Assembly: GCF_900096995.1 (NCBI RefSeq)
Contig: NZ_OANT01000005.1
Location: 186,001-250,000 of the forward strand
Direction of reading: 5' to 3'
Length of the DNA stretch: 64,000 nt
DNA from: Acinetobacter puyangensis
GTDB taxonomy: Bacteria > Pseudomonadota > Gammaproteobacteria > Pseudomonadales > Moraxellaceae
Shown here: piece after piece, positions 55,238 through 64,000 of the stretch
How positions within the stretch are numbered: the first letter of the stretch is position 1
Layout: every line of letters begins with the position of its first letter
Position numbers and translations under genes: made by a program
Notes under the pieces: generated by a model
What the model was told of the DNA's origin: nothing
Database searches by the model: none
The model's input: only the letters and a program-made list of their open reading frames with translations

Positions 55238-56134
55238 CTAAACCAATCCTAATATTCCTCTGAGTTGTTGTGAAATATCTTCTAATATTTGATGACATGC
55301 AGCATCACCGTCTTGTTGCACCCTACCGTACAGCAAACTATCAAATGGGAAGCCTTCCATCTCTAATGCGATCAATTGATGTGCATACTCGCTATATTCA
55401 AGTAATTGCCTAGGTATCAAACCAATCCCATGTCCTTGTGCAATCAGTTCCATGTGACTCTTGGAGCCTGTAATTTCGACTTTGATATTTGGTATCAGTT
55501 GATGCTCAGCAAGAATTTTGCCAAGGTAAGCTCGATAACCACAGCCTTCGTGATTTAAAATCCAGCCTAAACGTTGACAATCATTTAAAGTCTGCAATAC
55601 AGTCTTCTTTAATTTTTGTGTCACCACAGGCACAATATTTAATTTCGCAATACTTTTTAGATGCTGATCTTGCTTAATGCTGGCAACATCAGTCGTGGTT
55701 AAAATCGCTATATCCAGTTTATTTTGCTGAAAAAACTCAAATAAATCTGTACTCCATCCAGTCGAGATTTCAAATTTTAACTGTGGATAATGCTGATTTT
55801 TATACGCCATAATTTGATTTAAACTAATATCTGCAATACTGGTTGCAATCCCGATACGAATGACATTCTGCTCCGTTTTAAGTGCCATCAACAGATGATT
55901 AAACTGGCGAATCTGTTGATTAATCTGTTGACATTGTTCATATATTGCCACTCCATTTTGCGTCAGCTTTAAAGGACGTGAGGTTCGATCAAACAAAATT
56001 AAGCCGACATCTTGTTCCAAATTTTGAATACGTTTGGTGATTGCTGGTTGGGAAATATTTAATTTTTTAGCCGCCAGACTGGTATTTTGCAAATCAACAA
56101 AGGTAACAAAGGCTTCTATATCTTCTAGTTTCAT
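55238..56134 (-). CDS. LysR-type transcriptional regulator
   Basis: 298 residues. The N-terminal helix-turn-helix reads EAFVTFVDLQNTSLAAKKLN, then ISQPAITKRIQNLEQDVGLI. The C-terminal half is an effector-binding periplasmic-binding-like fold (IRIGIATSIADISLNQIMAY, HGIGLIPRQLLEY). It lies directly upstream of the monooxygenase operon on the same strand, about 100 nt away, and is its likely regulator in response to sulfur supply. It is not clearly CysB or Cbl. Confidence 0.88.
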   Translation of the reverse strand: MKLEDIEAFVTFVDLQNTSLAAKKLNISQPAITKRIQNLEQDVGLILFDRTSRPLKLTQNGVAIYEQCQQINQQIRQFNHLLMALKTEQNVIRIGIATSIADISLNQIMAYKNQHYPQLKFEISTGWSTDLFEFFQQNKLDIAILTTTDVASIKQDQHLKSIAKLNIVPVVTQKLKKTVLQTLNDCQRLGWILNHEGCGYRAYLGKILAEHQLIPNIKVEITGSKSHMELIAQGHGIGLIPRQLLEYSEYAHQLIALEMEGFPFDSLLYGRVQQDGDAACHQILEDISQQLRGILGLV

Positions 56135-56223
56135 AATATGTATTCAACTGCTCTATATCAAAATTTTAATCTGTTTTAATCACAATCACCAGCCATGCTG
56201 ATGATTTAAAAAATGATATTGAT

Positions 56224-57219
56224 TTAAGGCTGCGTATGGAAAATCTGAGAGCTTTTTGCATCAATATTTTTAGGTAATAAACCTTCCTTAAAGAATGCAT
56301 CTGCAATTTTCTGCTGATCCAGCAAATCTTCTGCGGTCACAGCTTCAACCTGATAAGAACGGTGTGCATTGGCTTGCTGAACCACATCCAAAGGTAAATT
56401 TCCCCAAAGTGGTGCCAGAATTTTTGCTGCCTCCTCAGGAGAATTTTTTACCCAATCTGCTTTGGCTTTTAATGCGGCAATAATTTGTTCAATCACTTCA
56501 GGATGTTGCTCGGTAAAACTGCTCGAAGCCAGATAATAACGTTTATAGCTTGCCAGACCTTCACCTGTGGTTAAAATTTTGGCATGTTGCTGAATTTGAC
56601 CACTAGATACATACGGCTCCCAGGTTACCCATGCGGCAACACTACCATGCTCAAATGCAGCACGACCATCTGCCGGTGTCAACCATGATGGCGTAATGTC
56701 CTTTAGACTTAATCCGGCTTTATTCAATGCTTCGATTAATAAATAATGACTACCCGCAGCTTTGGTCACCGCAATTTTTTTGCCTTTCAAATCCGCCAGC
56801 GTCTTAATCTCTGAATTGGCAGGAATGAGGATCGCCTGAGCAGTAGGCGATGCCGCTTCTTTGGCATAGTAGGTAATCTGTGCATCAGCTGCCTGTGCAA
56901 AAACCGGTACAGTATCAGCCACATCGGCAGACACATCAATATTTCCGACATTCAGTGCTTCTAGCAAAGGCAAACCGCTGGTAAATTCATGCCAACTGAC
57001 TTTATATCCCTGTTTTGCCAATTGCTGATCCAGTTCACCACTTTGCTTAAGCAGGGTTAATAAGGTCGAAGATTTTTGATAACCGATACGCACAACCTGT
57101 TGCGAGGTTGCGGGTTTTTCACTTTGTTGTTGAGCACCGGGCTCAGGTGATTTAGTGCAGGCGGCCAAGACAATAATACCCATCAATACACTGAACCATA
57201 ACAACAATTTTTTAGCCAT
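56224..57219 (-). CDS. Second SsuA-like sulfonate-binding lipoprotein
   Basis: 331 residues with a lipobox (Cys21 in VLAACTKSP). The fold matches SsuA (VVRIGYQKSSTLLTLLKQSG, ALNVGNIDVSADVADTVPVF, FEHGSVAAWVTWEPYVSSGQ), and the sequence looks nearer to canonical SsuA than the other copy. It lies 89 nt upstream of the LysR gene on the same strand. As with the first copy, no ABC permease or ATPase is adjacent, so both must use a transporter encoded elsewhere. Confidence 0.9.
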   Translation of the reverse strand: MAKKLLLWFSVLMGIIVLAACTKSPEPGAQQQSEKPATSQQVVRIGYQKSSTLLTLLKQSGELDQQLAKQGYKVSWHEFTSGLPLLEALNVGNIDVSADVADTVPVFAQAADAQITYYAKEAASPTAQAILIPANSEIKTLADLKGKKIAVTKAAGSHYLLIEALNKAGLSLKDITPSWLTPADGRAAFEHGSVAAWVTWEPYVSSGQIQQHAKILTTGEGLASYKRYYLASSSFTEQHPEVIEQIIAALKAKADWVKNSPEEAAKILAPLWGNLPLDVVQQANAHRSYQVEAVTAEDLLDQQKIADAFFKEGLLPKNIDAKSSQIFHTQP

Positions 57220-57475
57220 GATCTATATCCTATGACAATATCAATGAGAGAAATTTAGCCATACCCAAGGCAAGATCGAACCAGATTCAATCTCTATTTA
57301 AATTTCATCTCAAAAGGAAGGTGTAGGACAATCACGGTATAACAAAAGATTAAATTAATATAATAAATCTTATATATAAACTAATATCACAAATAGATAT
57401 ATAAACTAGCAGATTCAGTCAAAATAATAGAATTTCAGCCTTCCTTTCTATGTTGCAATGCTTTGACAAATCTTT

Positions 57476-58021
57476 CTATTGATAAATATTCCCTTTATAC
57501 TTTAACCAGCCATCAACGTGGCGACCTTGTGGATCATGATGCGTCCAGTGAATCACACCACCTTGATTATTATATTCATATTCACCAAAGAACTGGACAG
57601 TATCACCTTTGCTTAGTTTTTCTAGGCGTGGTGATAAATCAATATTGTGTGCCACCAAAACCGTCATGCCATTTTCAAGTTCCAGAATAAAACGTTGATG
57701 ACGAGAACCCTGTTGATCATCAGCCAAAATTGCCTTGACTACACCCACGCCTTCTACCTGAACATCAATGCGCCGAGCCAGAAAAGCCTGCTGAATTTTG
57801 GCATCACCCGCAAGTAATGAGGAAGATTGATTTTGCTCAAACTTTTGCTTGTCATCCGCAACAATCTGATCTTGCAATTGATGATGTGAGCTTTGTTCTG
57901 CCGTTGTGGGTGCCGACCCGCTATGATTTTGATCACGACTAAAAATATTGGTACCCAGTACAATGGCCAAGATAATGGCAACAATCACACCCGCATTGAT
58001 ACTTTTTTTCTTTCCAGCCAT
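57476..58021 (-). CDS. DUF3465 exported OB-fold-like protein
   Basis: 181 residues. One N-terminal membrane anchor (GVIVAIILAIVLGTNIF) and a Gln/Ser-rich linker are followed by the DUF3465 domain: GSRHQRFILELENGMTVLVA, then HNIDLSPRLEKLSKGD and VIHWTHHDPQGRHVDGWLKY. The domain resembles an OB fold and is found in periplasmic proteins. Its function is unknown. Confidence 0.88.
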   Translation of the reverse strand: MAGKKKSINAGVIVAIILAIVLGTNIFSRDQNHSGSAPTTAEQSSHHQLQDQIVADDKQKFEQNQSSSLLAGDAKIQQAFLARRIDVQVEGVGVVKAILADDQQGSRHQRFILELENGMTVLVAHNIDLSPRLEKLSKGDTVQFFGEYEYNNQGGVIHWTHHDPQGRHVDGWLKYKGNIYQ

Positions 58022-58094
58022 ATCACATCATCTCATCTATGTTAAAAACCTGATTACAGGCCATCAGGTTTTAATTGTAGCAAAATAAACGCCA

Positions 58095-59408
58095 TTAAAT
58101 GATTTCAGTTTGCTTGGGATCAGTACCAAAAATCGCACGTCGTTTACTTCGCTCAACTTTTGGACATTGGGTAGAGATCTGATATAACAGCTTCATCAAT
58201 GCAGGTAAATGTGTTCCGACCACAGATTTTCCGGTACTTAGCAAAGCTACACTTATATCACGTTGTGGATCGGCCCAACAAATATTATTGGAAAATCCAA
58301 GATGTCCAAAAGCCTGACCAGTCATTGGGCCATATAAACCTACCGGATTATTCCCAAGCATCGGTCCGAGTGCATAACGCATCGGTATCAACAGGGAGTG
58401 ATCAAGTTTGATGCCGGAGGTTGGCAAGGTTGCCCGAAATACAGTTTCTGGTGTCATGATTCTATGTCCCTGATATTCGCCGCCATTTAACAGCATCTCA
58501 AAAAAGCGGCAAATTTCCTCTGCACTGGTATATATATTTGCCGCAGGACTGATACTGTCCATAAATCTTGGATCATTGGTCACTTGCACGGCTGTTTTTA
58601 AATCTGCCCCTAGAACATGACTCAGATATTGGTCTGTACCGAATCTGGAATAAAAGCCTGTAACATAGTTCAGCGCGACTTCATCTCGAAACTCAGGTGC
58701 AACCCCATAATTAAAACAGCGCATCCCCATCGGACTGGCAATTTTTTCCTGTAAATAATCCTTCAAGTTTTTTTGCGTCACACGCTCGATAATCTCACCG
58801 AGAATATAGCCAGCAGTCAGTGCATGATAGGCCAGTTTCGATCCCGAAGCCGACATCGGTTTTGCAGCATAGAGCCGCTTTAAAATTTCTTCCTGATCAA
58901 ATAAAATCTCGGGTTCTACTTTGCCTTCCAGCCGTGGAATACCACCTCGATGGGACAATAAATGAAAAATCGTAGTATAGCGTTTACCACGTTGTGCATA
59001 TTCGGAAATGTAATAACTGATCGGATCCAGCAGATTTATCTCCCCTGCCTCATCCAGTATATGGACCAGCATGGCCGTAATCAGTTTAGATGCCGAAAAT
59101 AAACAAATTGGTGTGGTGGTTTTTGCAGCAATTTGTTGCGTGGTGATACCTTGTTTTAAAGACGCATCAGCAAAGTTACCGCGAGCATAACCAATACTGC
59201 GATTAATCAGAATTTTGCCTTGCCGCCGTAAACAAAACGAAATTTGCGGATGGTTACCAGTACGGTATAAATCCTCTACTGCCGTTATGATACGTTGTAA
59301 TTGTTGCTCACTCATTCCGCCAGCTTCAGCCGGATGTTCTTGTCGAGCATCGGTAATCGACTGTAAATCTTTGGGGATATGCAGCGTATTACTTGAAAAA
59401 ATTTTCAT
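58095..59408 (-). CDS. Class C beta-lactamase-related serine hydrolase (esterase-like)
   Basis: 437 residues. The nucleophile motif SxxK is in LFSASKLITAML, and the YxN/YxG-type Tyr lies in LAYHALTAGYILGE; a late HLGFSNNICWADP segment takes the KTG place. No signal peptide is seen, so it is cytoplasmic, unlike true AmpC, and more like EstB-type esterases. Natural substrate unknown; beta-lactam resistance is not indicated. Confidence 0.85.
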   Translation of the reverse strand: MKIFSSNTLHIPKDLQSITDARQEHPAEAGGMSEQQLQRIITAVEDLYRTGNHPQISFCLRRQGKILINRSIGYARGNFADASLKQGITTQQIAAKTTTPICLFSASKLITAMLVHILDEAGEINLLDPISYYISEYAQRGKRYTTIFHLLSHRGGIPRLEGKVEPEILFDQEEILKRLYAAKPMSASGSKLAYHALTAGYILGEIIERVTQKNLKDYLQEKIASPMGMRCFNYGVAPEFRDEVALNYVTGFYSRFGTDQYLSHVLGADLKTAVQVTNDPRFMDSISPAANIYTSAEEICRFFEMLLNGGEYQGHRIMTPETVFRATLPTSGIKLDHSLLIPMRYALGPMLGNNPVGLYGPMTGQAFGHLGFSNNICWADPQRDISVALLSTGKSVVGTHLPALMKLLYQISTQCPKVERSKRRAIFGTDPKQTEII

Positions 59409-59634
59409 CCTCTGTCCTTATTATTTTAATACCTGTTTTTTGTCTTTAAAATTGAATCCTTCAATCTTGACAATTTATATTGTCTAATAGTTATCAGCAA
59501 AAATAAAGAACTTTACAATAATTTTTAAAAAAGCAAACAATATAACCGTCGAATAAATCGGCAAGGTGCTACTTTAATATTATAAAAATATGTTATACAT
59601 AGCGATGAAGATTAACTATTAATTTGAATAAGTC

Positions 59635-60624
59635 ATGAGCAACGCCAATAACCTTGAACAATTGCAACACTATACCACCATCGTGGTCGATAGCAGTGAT
59701 CTCGATGCGGTACAAAAGTTTCGTCCGATTGATGCCACCACCAACCCCTCGCTAATTACAGCAGCTGCCAATCAGGCACAAAATCGCAGCCTGATTGAAG
59801 ATGCATTTGAACTAGCACGTGCAGAAAACTATGAAGGTGATGCACTGATTGAACGTAGCATTGATATTTTAACCGTCAAGTTTGGTGTGGAAATCTTGAA
59901 ATATATCGATGGACGAGTGTCTACCGAAGTCGATGCCAGCCTGTCTTATGATACTGAAGCTACGGTACAAAAAGCATATGACCTAATAAATCTATATCAG
60001 CGTTTTGGTATTGATACCAATCGCGTGTTGATTAAAATCGCTTCAACCTGGGAAGGGATTCAGGCTGCAAGACAACTGGAAAGCGAAGGCATTCACTGTA
60101 ACTTAACCTTATTGTTTGGCTTAGCACAAGCACAAGCCTGTGCTGATGCCCGCGTTACGCTGATCTCGCCTTTTGTCGGTCGTATTCTGGACTGGTACAA
60201 AAAAGCGGAGAATAAAGACAGCTATCCAATCGAACAGGATCCGGGTGTACTGTCGGTTAAGAAAATTTTCCAGTATTACAAGCAAAATGAGATTAAAACC
60301 CAGGTCATGGGTGCCAGTTTCCGTAGTACAGCGCAAGTACTGGCACTGACTGGTTGTGATTTACTGACCATTGCACCTGCCTTATTAGAGCAATTGTCTG
60401 CACAATTTGATCAGGTTGAGCCGCAACTTTCTGTCGCACAAGCATTGGACGCTGAGAAAATTACCCTTGCGCCGTTAAATGAAGCCTCATTTAAAGCGCA
60501 ACTGGAAAATGATCTGATGGCGTTCCAATTATTGCAAAGTGGTATTGATGGCTTTATTAAAGCCCGGGAACAACTGGCGACCCTGTTGCGTAGCAGCTTT
60601 GGTATTGCCAATATTGATGACTGA
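59635..60624 (+). CDS. tal: Transaldolase
   Basis: 329 residues of the TalB type. Motifs are PIDATTNPSLITAAANQ, the Schiff-base Lys in VLIKIASTWEG, GIHCNLTLLFGLAQAQACAD and SPFVGRILDWYKK. It transfers a dihydroxyacetone unit between sedoheptulose-7-phosphate and glyceraldehyde-3-phosphate in the pentose phosphate pathway. The gene stands alone between a convergent-oriented serine hydrolase start and a strong terminator. Confidence 0.96.
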   Translation: MSNANNLEQLQHYTTIVVDSSDLDAVQKFRPIDATTNPSLITAAANQAQNRSLIEDAFELARAENYEGDALIERSIDILTVKFGVEILKYIDGRVSTEVDASLSYDTEATVQKAYDLINLYQRFGIDTNRVLIKIASTWEGIQAARQLESEGIHCNLTLLFGLAQAQACADARVTLISPFVGRILDWYKKAENKDSYPIEQDPGVLSVKKIFQYYKQNEIKTQVMGASFRSTAQVLALTGCDLLTIAPALLEQLSAQFDQVEPQLSVAQALDAEKITLAPLNEASFKAQLENDLMAFQLLQSGIDGFIKAREQLATLLRSSFGIANIDD

Positions 60625-60641
60625 TTAAACAGTTAGAATCA

Positions 60642-60676
60642 AACAAGCGTTTATGTGATGTACATAAACGCTTGTT
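60642..60676. terminator. Bidirectional hairpin terminator between tal and the KAS III gene
   Basis: ACAAGCGTTTATGT (60643-60656) pairs perfectly with ACATAAACGCTTGT (60662-60675) between two convergent genes. Confidence 0.85.
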
Positions 60677-60684
60677 CTGATTGA

Positions 60685-61788
60685 TTAATTTACTTTTTTC
60701 ACCACAATCGAACCAATCGAATAGCCTGCCCCAAAGGAACACAGCACTGCATATTCACCTTGTTCAACATCATGCCAAGTTTGATCCATGGCAATAATCA
60801 CGCCGGCAGATGAAGTATTGGCATAATTCTCCAATACATTCGGTGCAAGTTCAGGTGCAGCATCCTTACCTAGCAACAGTTTTAAAATCAGCGCATTCAT
60901 ATTGGCATTGGCTTGATGCAACCAAAAGCGTTTGGGCACATGCACATCAATATTCAATTTTTGTAATTGATTTTTAATGGTTTGTGCAGCCATCGGGCAG
61001 ACTTCTTTAAATACTTTACGGCCATCCTGTCTAAAAATACGATCATTACGTACCGCATTTTCACTGGCATTTAAAAAACCAAAATTATTACGGATATTAT
61101 TAGAAAATTGAGTTTCCAGATAACAATCTACAATTTCAAAACCTGCCTTTTCTGTTGTCTCTTCAATGATAGAAGCCGTTGCCACATCACCAAAAATAAA
61201 ATGGCTGTCCCGTGAAGTATAATCGATCTGCCCTGACATGATTTCTACATTAACCAATAACACTCGTCTGACACCGGAATTAATCGCATCATAGGCTTGT
61301 TTCAAGCCGAAAGTGGCAGCAGAACAAGCCACATTCATATCAAAAGCATAGCCTTTAATGCCGAGTGCATGTTGAATTTCAATGGCAACCGCTGGATAGG
61401 CGCGCTGAATACATAAGCTGGATAAAATCACCACATCAATATCATCGGCCGTAACATTTGCTTTTTGCATGGCAATTTTTGCAGCTTCTACGCCCATTTC
61501 TGCCTGTAGTGAAATTTCATCATTCTCACGTTCACGCAAGTTTGGCATCATGCGATCAATATCCAGAATACCTGTTTTTTCTACCACGTAACGGGATTTA
61601 ATACCTGATGCTTTTTCGATAAATTCTGCTGTCGATGGACGCAATTCTTCCAGCTCACCGGCGGCAATGGCAGCCTCATGCTGCTGATTATAGCGTTCCA
61701 CATATGCATTAAGACTCGCCACCAGTTCTTCATTACTGATGCTATCAGTTGGGGCATATACGCCTGTACCTGTAATGCGAATAGTCAT
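60685..61788 (-). CDS. Beta-ketoacyl-ACP synthase III-like protein, copy 1
   Basis: 367 residues. The FabH-type catalytic triad is intact: Cys in [12 protein letters not shown], His in [11 protein letters not shown] and Asn in [12 protein letters not shown]. It is longer than E. coli FabH (317), with an N-terminal insertion ([20 protein letters not shown]). AAGGAA precedes the ATG. The next gene upstream is a close paralogue, apparently a tandem duplication. Such enzymes condense an acyl-CoA with malonyl-ACP; the acyl preference is unknown and may be medium-chain, as for some Pseudomonas relatives. Confidence 0.9.
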   Translation of the reverse strand: MTIRITGTGVYAPTDSISNEELVASLNAYVERYNQQHEAAIAAGELEELRPSTAEFIEKASGIKSRYVVEKTGILDIDRMMPNLRERENDEISLQAEMGVEAAKIAMQKANVTADDIDVVILSSLCIQRAYPAVAIEIQHALGIKGYAFDMNVACSAATFGLKQAYDAINSGVRRVLLVNVEIMSGQIDYTSRDSHFIFGDVATASIIEETTEKAGFEIVDCYLETQFSNNIRNNFGFLNASENAVRNDRIFRQDGRKVFKEVCPMAAQTIKNQLQKLNIDVHVPKRFWLHQANANMNALILKLLLGKDAAPELAPNVLENYANTSSAGVIIAMDQTWHDVEQGEYAVLCSFGAGYSIGSIVVKKVN

Positions 61789-62117
61789 GCAAAATTCCTT
61801 GTGTTATAGACCGAAACATTTTGCCACATTTACGGCATAGGGTTGATGACCTAAAGTATCTGTTATCGTACAAGTTTGGCCTATTGTTTTTATCTTTAAA
61901 AACATGTGTTGAACTCACCATTTTTATGCCAAATTCGCTAAAATCAGGCAATTAGGCTGCAAAATTCTGAGAATTAGTACTTTTCTTAAACTAAATTACT
62001 TGCATGATACTTTTTTAAATGCTTTAAAATACGACGAAAATATTGGCGATAGTATTCATTGGATAAAAATAATAAAGCGAAAATTTCATAATTTTCGCTT
62101 TATCTCAATTTACAAAA
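61789..62117. other. Spacer between the two KAS III genes
   Basis: 329 nt. It holds the terminator of the upstream copy (62072-62102) and must contain a separate promoter for copy 1, though no clear consensus was found. No gene seen. Confidence 0.5.
62072..62102 (-). terminator. Rho-independent terminator of KAS III copy 2
   Basis: ATAAAGCGAAAATT pairs with AATTTTCGCTTTAT around a 3-4-nt loop; on the minus strand it is followed by ATTTTTATCC, 15 nt after the stop. Confidence 0.85.
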
Positions 62118-63224
62118 TTAAGCCGCAGCGACTTTTTTCAGGATAATTGAGCCGAGAGAATAACCTGCACCAAACGAACACAGGACACCATATTCACCCT
62201 CATCAAGCTCATGTCCTGTTTTATCCAGCACAATCATTACACCTGCCGAGGAAGTATTGGCGTATTCATCCAGTACAATCGGTGCTCGTTCGGCTTCAAT
62301 ATCCTTGCCCAGAATAAGTTTAAGAATCAGCGCATTCATATTGGCATTGGCCTGATGTAGCCAAAAACGTTTTGGCGCATGAATATCAATATTTAAACGA
62401 CTTAATTGTTCCTTAATGGTTTTTGCTACCAAGGGTGAAACTTCCTTAAAAACTTTGCGACCATCCTGTTTAAACAACAGTCCATGCGTCGCATTTTCAC
62501 TGGCATTTAAAAAGCCAAAATTATTGCGAATACTATTAGAGAACTGGGTAATTAGCTGGCAATCGACAATTTCAAAGCCTGCTTTTGCTGTTGTATCTTC
62601 AATGATCGAAGCCGTTGCCACATCACCAAAGATAAAGTGGCTATCACGTGTACCAAAATCATTATGCGCCGAAGTGATTTCAGAATTGACCAAAAGCACA
62701 CGGCGCGCACCACATTTAATCGCATCGTGTGCCTGCTTTAAACCAAAGGTAGCTGCCGAACAAGCAACGTTCATGTCATAGGCATAGCCTTTAATGCCAA
62801 GTGCAGTTTGAATTTCAATGGCGACCGCCGGATAGGCACGCTGCATATTCGAGCAGGATAAAATCACCACATCAATATCTTCAGCCGTCACGCCTGCATT
62901 TTGCATGGCAATTTTTGCCGCAGCGACACCCATTTCCGCCTGTAAGGAAATTTCATCATTCTCACGTTCAGGCAAATTCGGACGCAGGCGATTAATATCT
63001 AAAATACCAGATTTTTCCACCACATGACGTGATTTAATCCCGGAAGCTTTTTCGATAAATTCTGCTGTCGACCCGCGTAAAGCTTCAATTTCACCGCGTT
63101 CAATTGCTTCGGCATGATCTTGATTGTAGCGTTCTACATAAGCATTCAAGCTGGCAACCAATTCCTCATTCGAGATTGTTTCTGGCGGGGTATAAACGCC
63201 TGTCCCTGTAATACGAATGCTCAT
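62118..63224 (-). CDS. Beta-ketoacyl-ACP synthase III-like protein, copy 2
   Basis: 368 residues from the ATG at 63224 with AAGGAG at 6 nt; a longer frame to 63302 would run into hrpA. Triad residues are in [23 protein letters not shown] and [12 protein letters not shown]. It shares long identical stretches with copy 1, including the insertion [20 protein letters not shown]. Differences cluster in the substrate-proximal parts ([10 protein letters not shown] against [19 protein letters not shown] against [11 protein letters not shown]), so the copies may differ in acyl preference. It lies 22 nt after hrpA and could be co-transcribed with it. Confidence 0.9.
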   Translation of the reverse strand: MSIRITGTGVYTPPETISNEELVASLNAYVERYNQDHAEAIERGEIEALRGSTAEFIEKASGIKSRHVVEKSGILDINRLRPNLPERENDEISLQAEMGVAAAKIAMQNAGVTAEDIDVVILSCSNMQRAYPAVAIEIQTALGIKGYAYDMNVACSAATFGLKQAHDAIKCGARRVLLVNSEITSAHNDFGTRDSHFIFGDVATASIIEDTTAKAGFEIVDCQLITQFSNSIRNNFGFLNASENATHGLLFKQDGRKVFKEVSPLVAKTIKEQLSRLNIDIHAPKRFWLHQANANMNALILKLILGKDIEAERAPIVLDEYANTSSAGVMIVLDKTGHELDEGEYGVLCSFGAGYSLGSIILKKVAAA

Positions 63225-63246
63225 GTACAACTCCTTCTCACTCAGT

Positions 63247-64000
63247 TTAACGGACATCCAACTGCGCCCAGGCTTTTTGCAATCGTGCAGGTGAAATTGC
63301 AAATCGGGTTTTCATTGGTTGTGCAAATAAAGAAATACGTAACTCTTCCACCATGGGATAAATTTGATGCGTTTTTGTTCTTGGAGAATTAAATAATTTA
63401 TCCATCCATGGATCAACCACATCAATTGCGTCCTGATCACGTTTCAGATTATTCGGCAAACGTTCCAGTCGCACCTGTAACGCTTTTAAATAACGTGGAT
63501 ATTCTAACCAGATTTCGCTTGGCACCTGATAAGCAAATTCACTTAACCGCATTAAGTCTAACTGATCTTCAATATCATTGATACTTCGTTCAAATACATC
63601 AAGATCGATGCCTAACAATAATTGACGGATATTTTGCCATAATTTAAAAATATCTGTAATTACAGTCAACACCTGTTGCCCAACACTTAAAAAGCGTTGC
63701 TTGGCATCCAATAATATTTGTTCAAACTGATCTTTGCTGGTGGGTATGGTTTGCAGGGTGACTTGCAAGGTGGCATAAATCAGAATCTTTTCCAGTTGTT
63801 GCTTTTCCCCTAAAGGTGAAAATGCCAGTGCCAGCGGTTTTGAAATCTGCTTTTTCAATTGACGGATTAAATCTCCCAGTTGCAAATATACCAGTTGAAT
63901 CATACCTTCACGTTGCTGAAGCATTGCCTGTTCCAGATCATGAAAACGCTGAATTACCACACCACTTTTTGTATTGGCGTCCAGATCAACAAAAGCAGTG
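63247..64000 (-). CDS. hrpA: ATP-dependent RNA helicase HrpA, C-terminal part; rest beyond right edge
   Basis: 251 residues visible; the frame is open to the window edge ([19 protein letters not shown]). It contains the C-terminal DUF3418 region of HrpA-type DEAH helicases ([40 protein letters not shown]-like, then [20 protein letters not shown], and [16 protein letters not shown]). The helicase core would lie to the right. HrpA acts on stalled or collided ribosomes and in mRNA processing. A GTG at 63960 is internal and not the start. Confidence 0.9.
   Translation of the reverse strand, partial: TAFVDLDANTKSGVVIQRFHDLEQAMLQQREGMIQLVYLQLGDLIRQLKKQISKPLALAFSPLGEKQQLEKILIYATLQVTLQTIPTSKDQFEQILLDAKQRFLSVGQQVLTVITDIFKLWQNIRQLLLGIDLDVFERSINDIEDQLDLMRLSEFAYQVPSEIWLEYPRYLKALQVRLERLPNNLKRDQDAIDVVDPWMDKLFNSPRTKTHQIYPMVEELRISLFAQPMKTRFAISPARLQKAWAQLDVR

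Noticed and set aside
58095-59408. AmpC-type antibiotic resistance gene
   Set aside because: No signal peptide and a non-KTG third motif; it fits the esterase-like branch of the fold.
60685-63224. KAS III duplication as an assembly error
   Set aside because: The copies differ at many positions and have different flanks and terminators.

Overview
The window looks like chromosomal DNA of a gammaproteobacterium of the Moraxellaceae, most probably Acinetobacter or a close relative. The basis is the AT-rich composition, the familiar protein types (long FadE, adenine deaminase next to an NCS2 purine permease, the acetoin catabolic cluster with its own lipoyl synthase) and a trimeric autotransporter with an ESPR-type leader. 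This assignment is by recognition, not by a database search. No rRNA, tRNA, CRISPR array, prophage or insertion sequence was seen.

Layout. 1-3307 (minus) is the N-terminal part of a repeat-rich trimeric autotransporter adhesin that runs off the left edge. A very AT-rich 1.4-kb gap separates it from a divergent LuxR-type two-component system (4725-7267). The same 26-nt element lies just upstream of both transcription units, which suggests that the response regulator controls the adhesin and itself. 7248-13979 (minus) holds housekeeping genes: rnhB, a lipoprotein, adenine deaminase, a purine permease with a structured leader, aroC, prmB and queH. 14436-21365 (plus) holds an ABC1-type kinase, a tandem acyl-CoA dehydrogenase pair whose first member lacks the catalytic-Glu segment, and FadE. 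21438-29669 holds a DUF2057 protein, a large Sel1-repeat protein, ftsY, a pair of M16 peptidases, and two small proteins.

29818-39722 is an acetoin/2,3-butanediol catabolism block: two butanediol/acetoin dehydrogenases, acoL-acoC-acoB-acoA on the minus strand, a divergent lipoyl synthase and an AcoR-like GAF regulator that lacks the usual AAA+ domain. 39904-43737 is the conserved rpsF-rpsR-rplI-dnaB-alr block, with a leader that resembles the S6:S18 binding motif.

43944-57219 is a sulfur region and the most interesting part. A rhodanese, a serine O-acetyltransferase, a family 2A encapsulin shell protein and a cysteine desulfurase with a long disordered N-terminal extension form an encapsulated sulfur compartment system. 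After a TetR/DoxX/SDR operon comes a minus-strand operon of a flavin sulfonate monooxygenase, a sulfonate-binding lipoprotein, a cysteine-dioxygenase-like enzyme and a four-domain rhodanese, followed by a LysR regulator and a second binding protein. The window ends with a DUF3465 protein, a serine hydrolase, transaldolase, a tandem pair of KAS III genes and the C-terminal end of an HrpA helicase.

How they may work together (inference): the compartment stores sulfur released from cysteine, while the neighbouring operon oxidises thiols or sulfonates and moves sulfane sulfur. The two halves could act as storage and supply arms of one sulfur economy.
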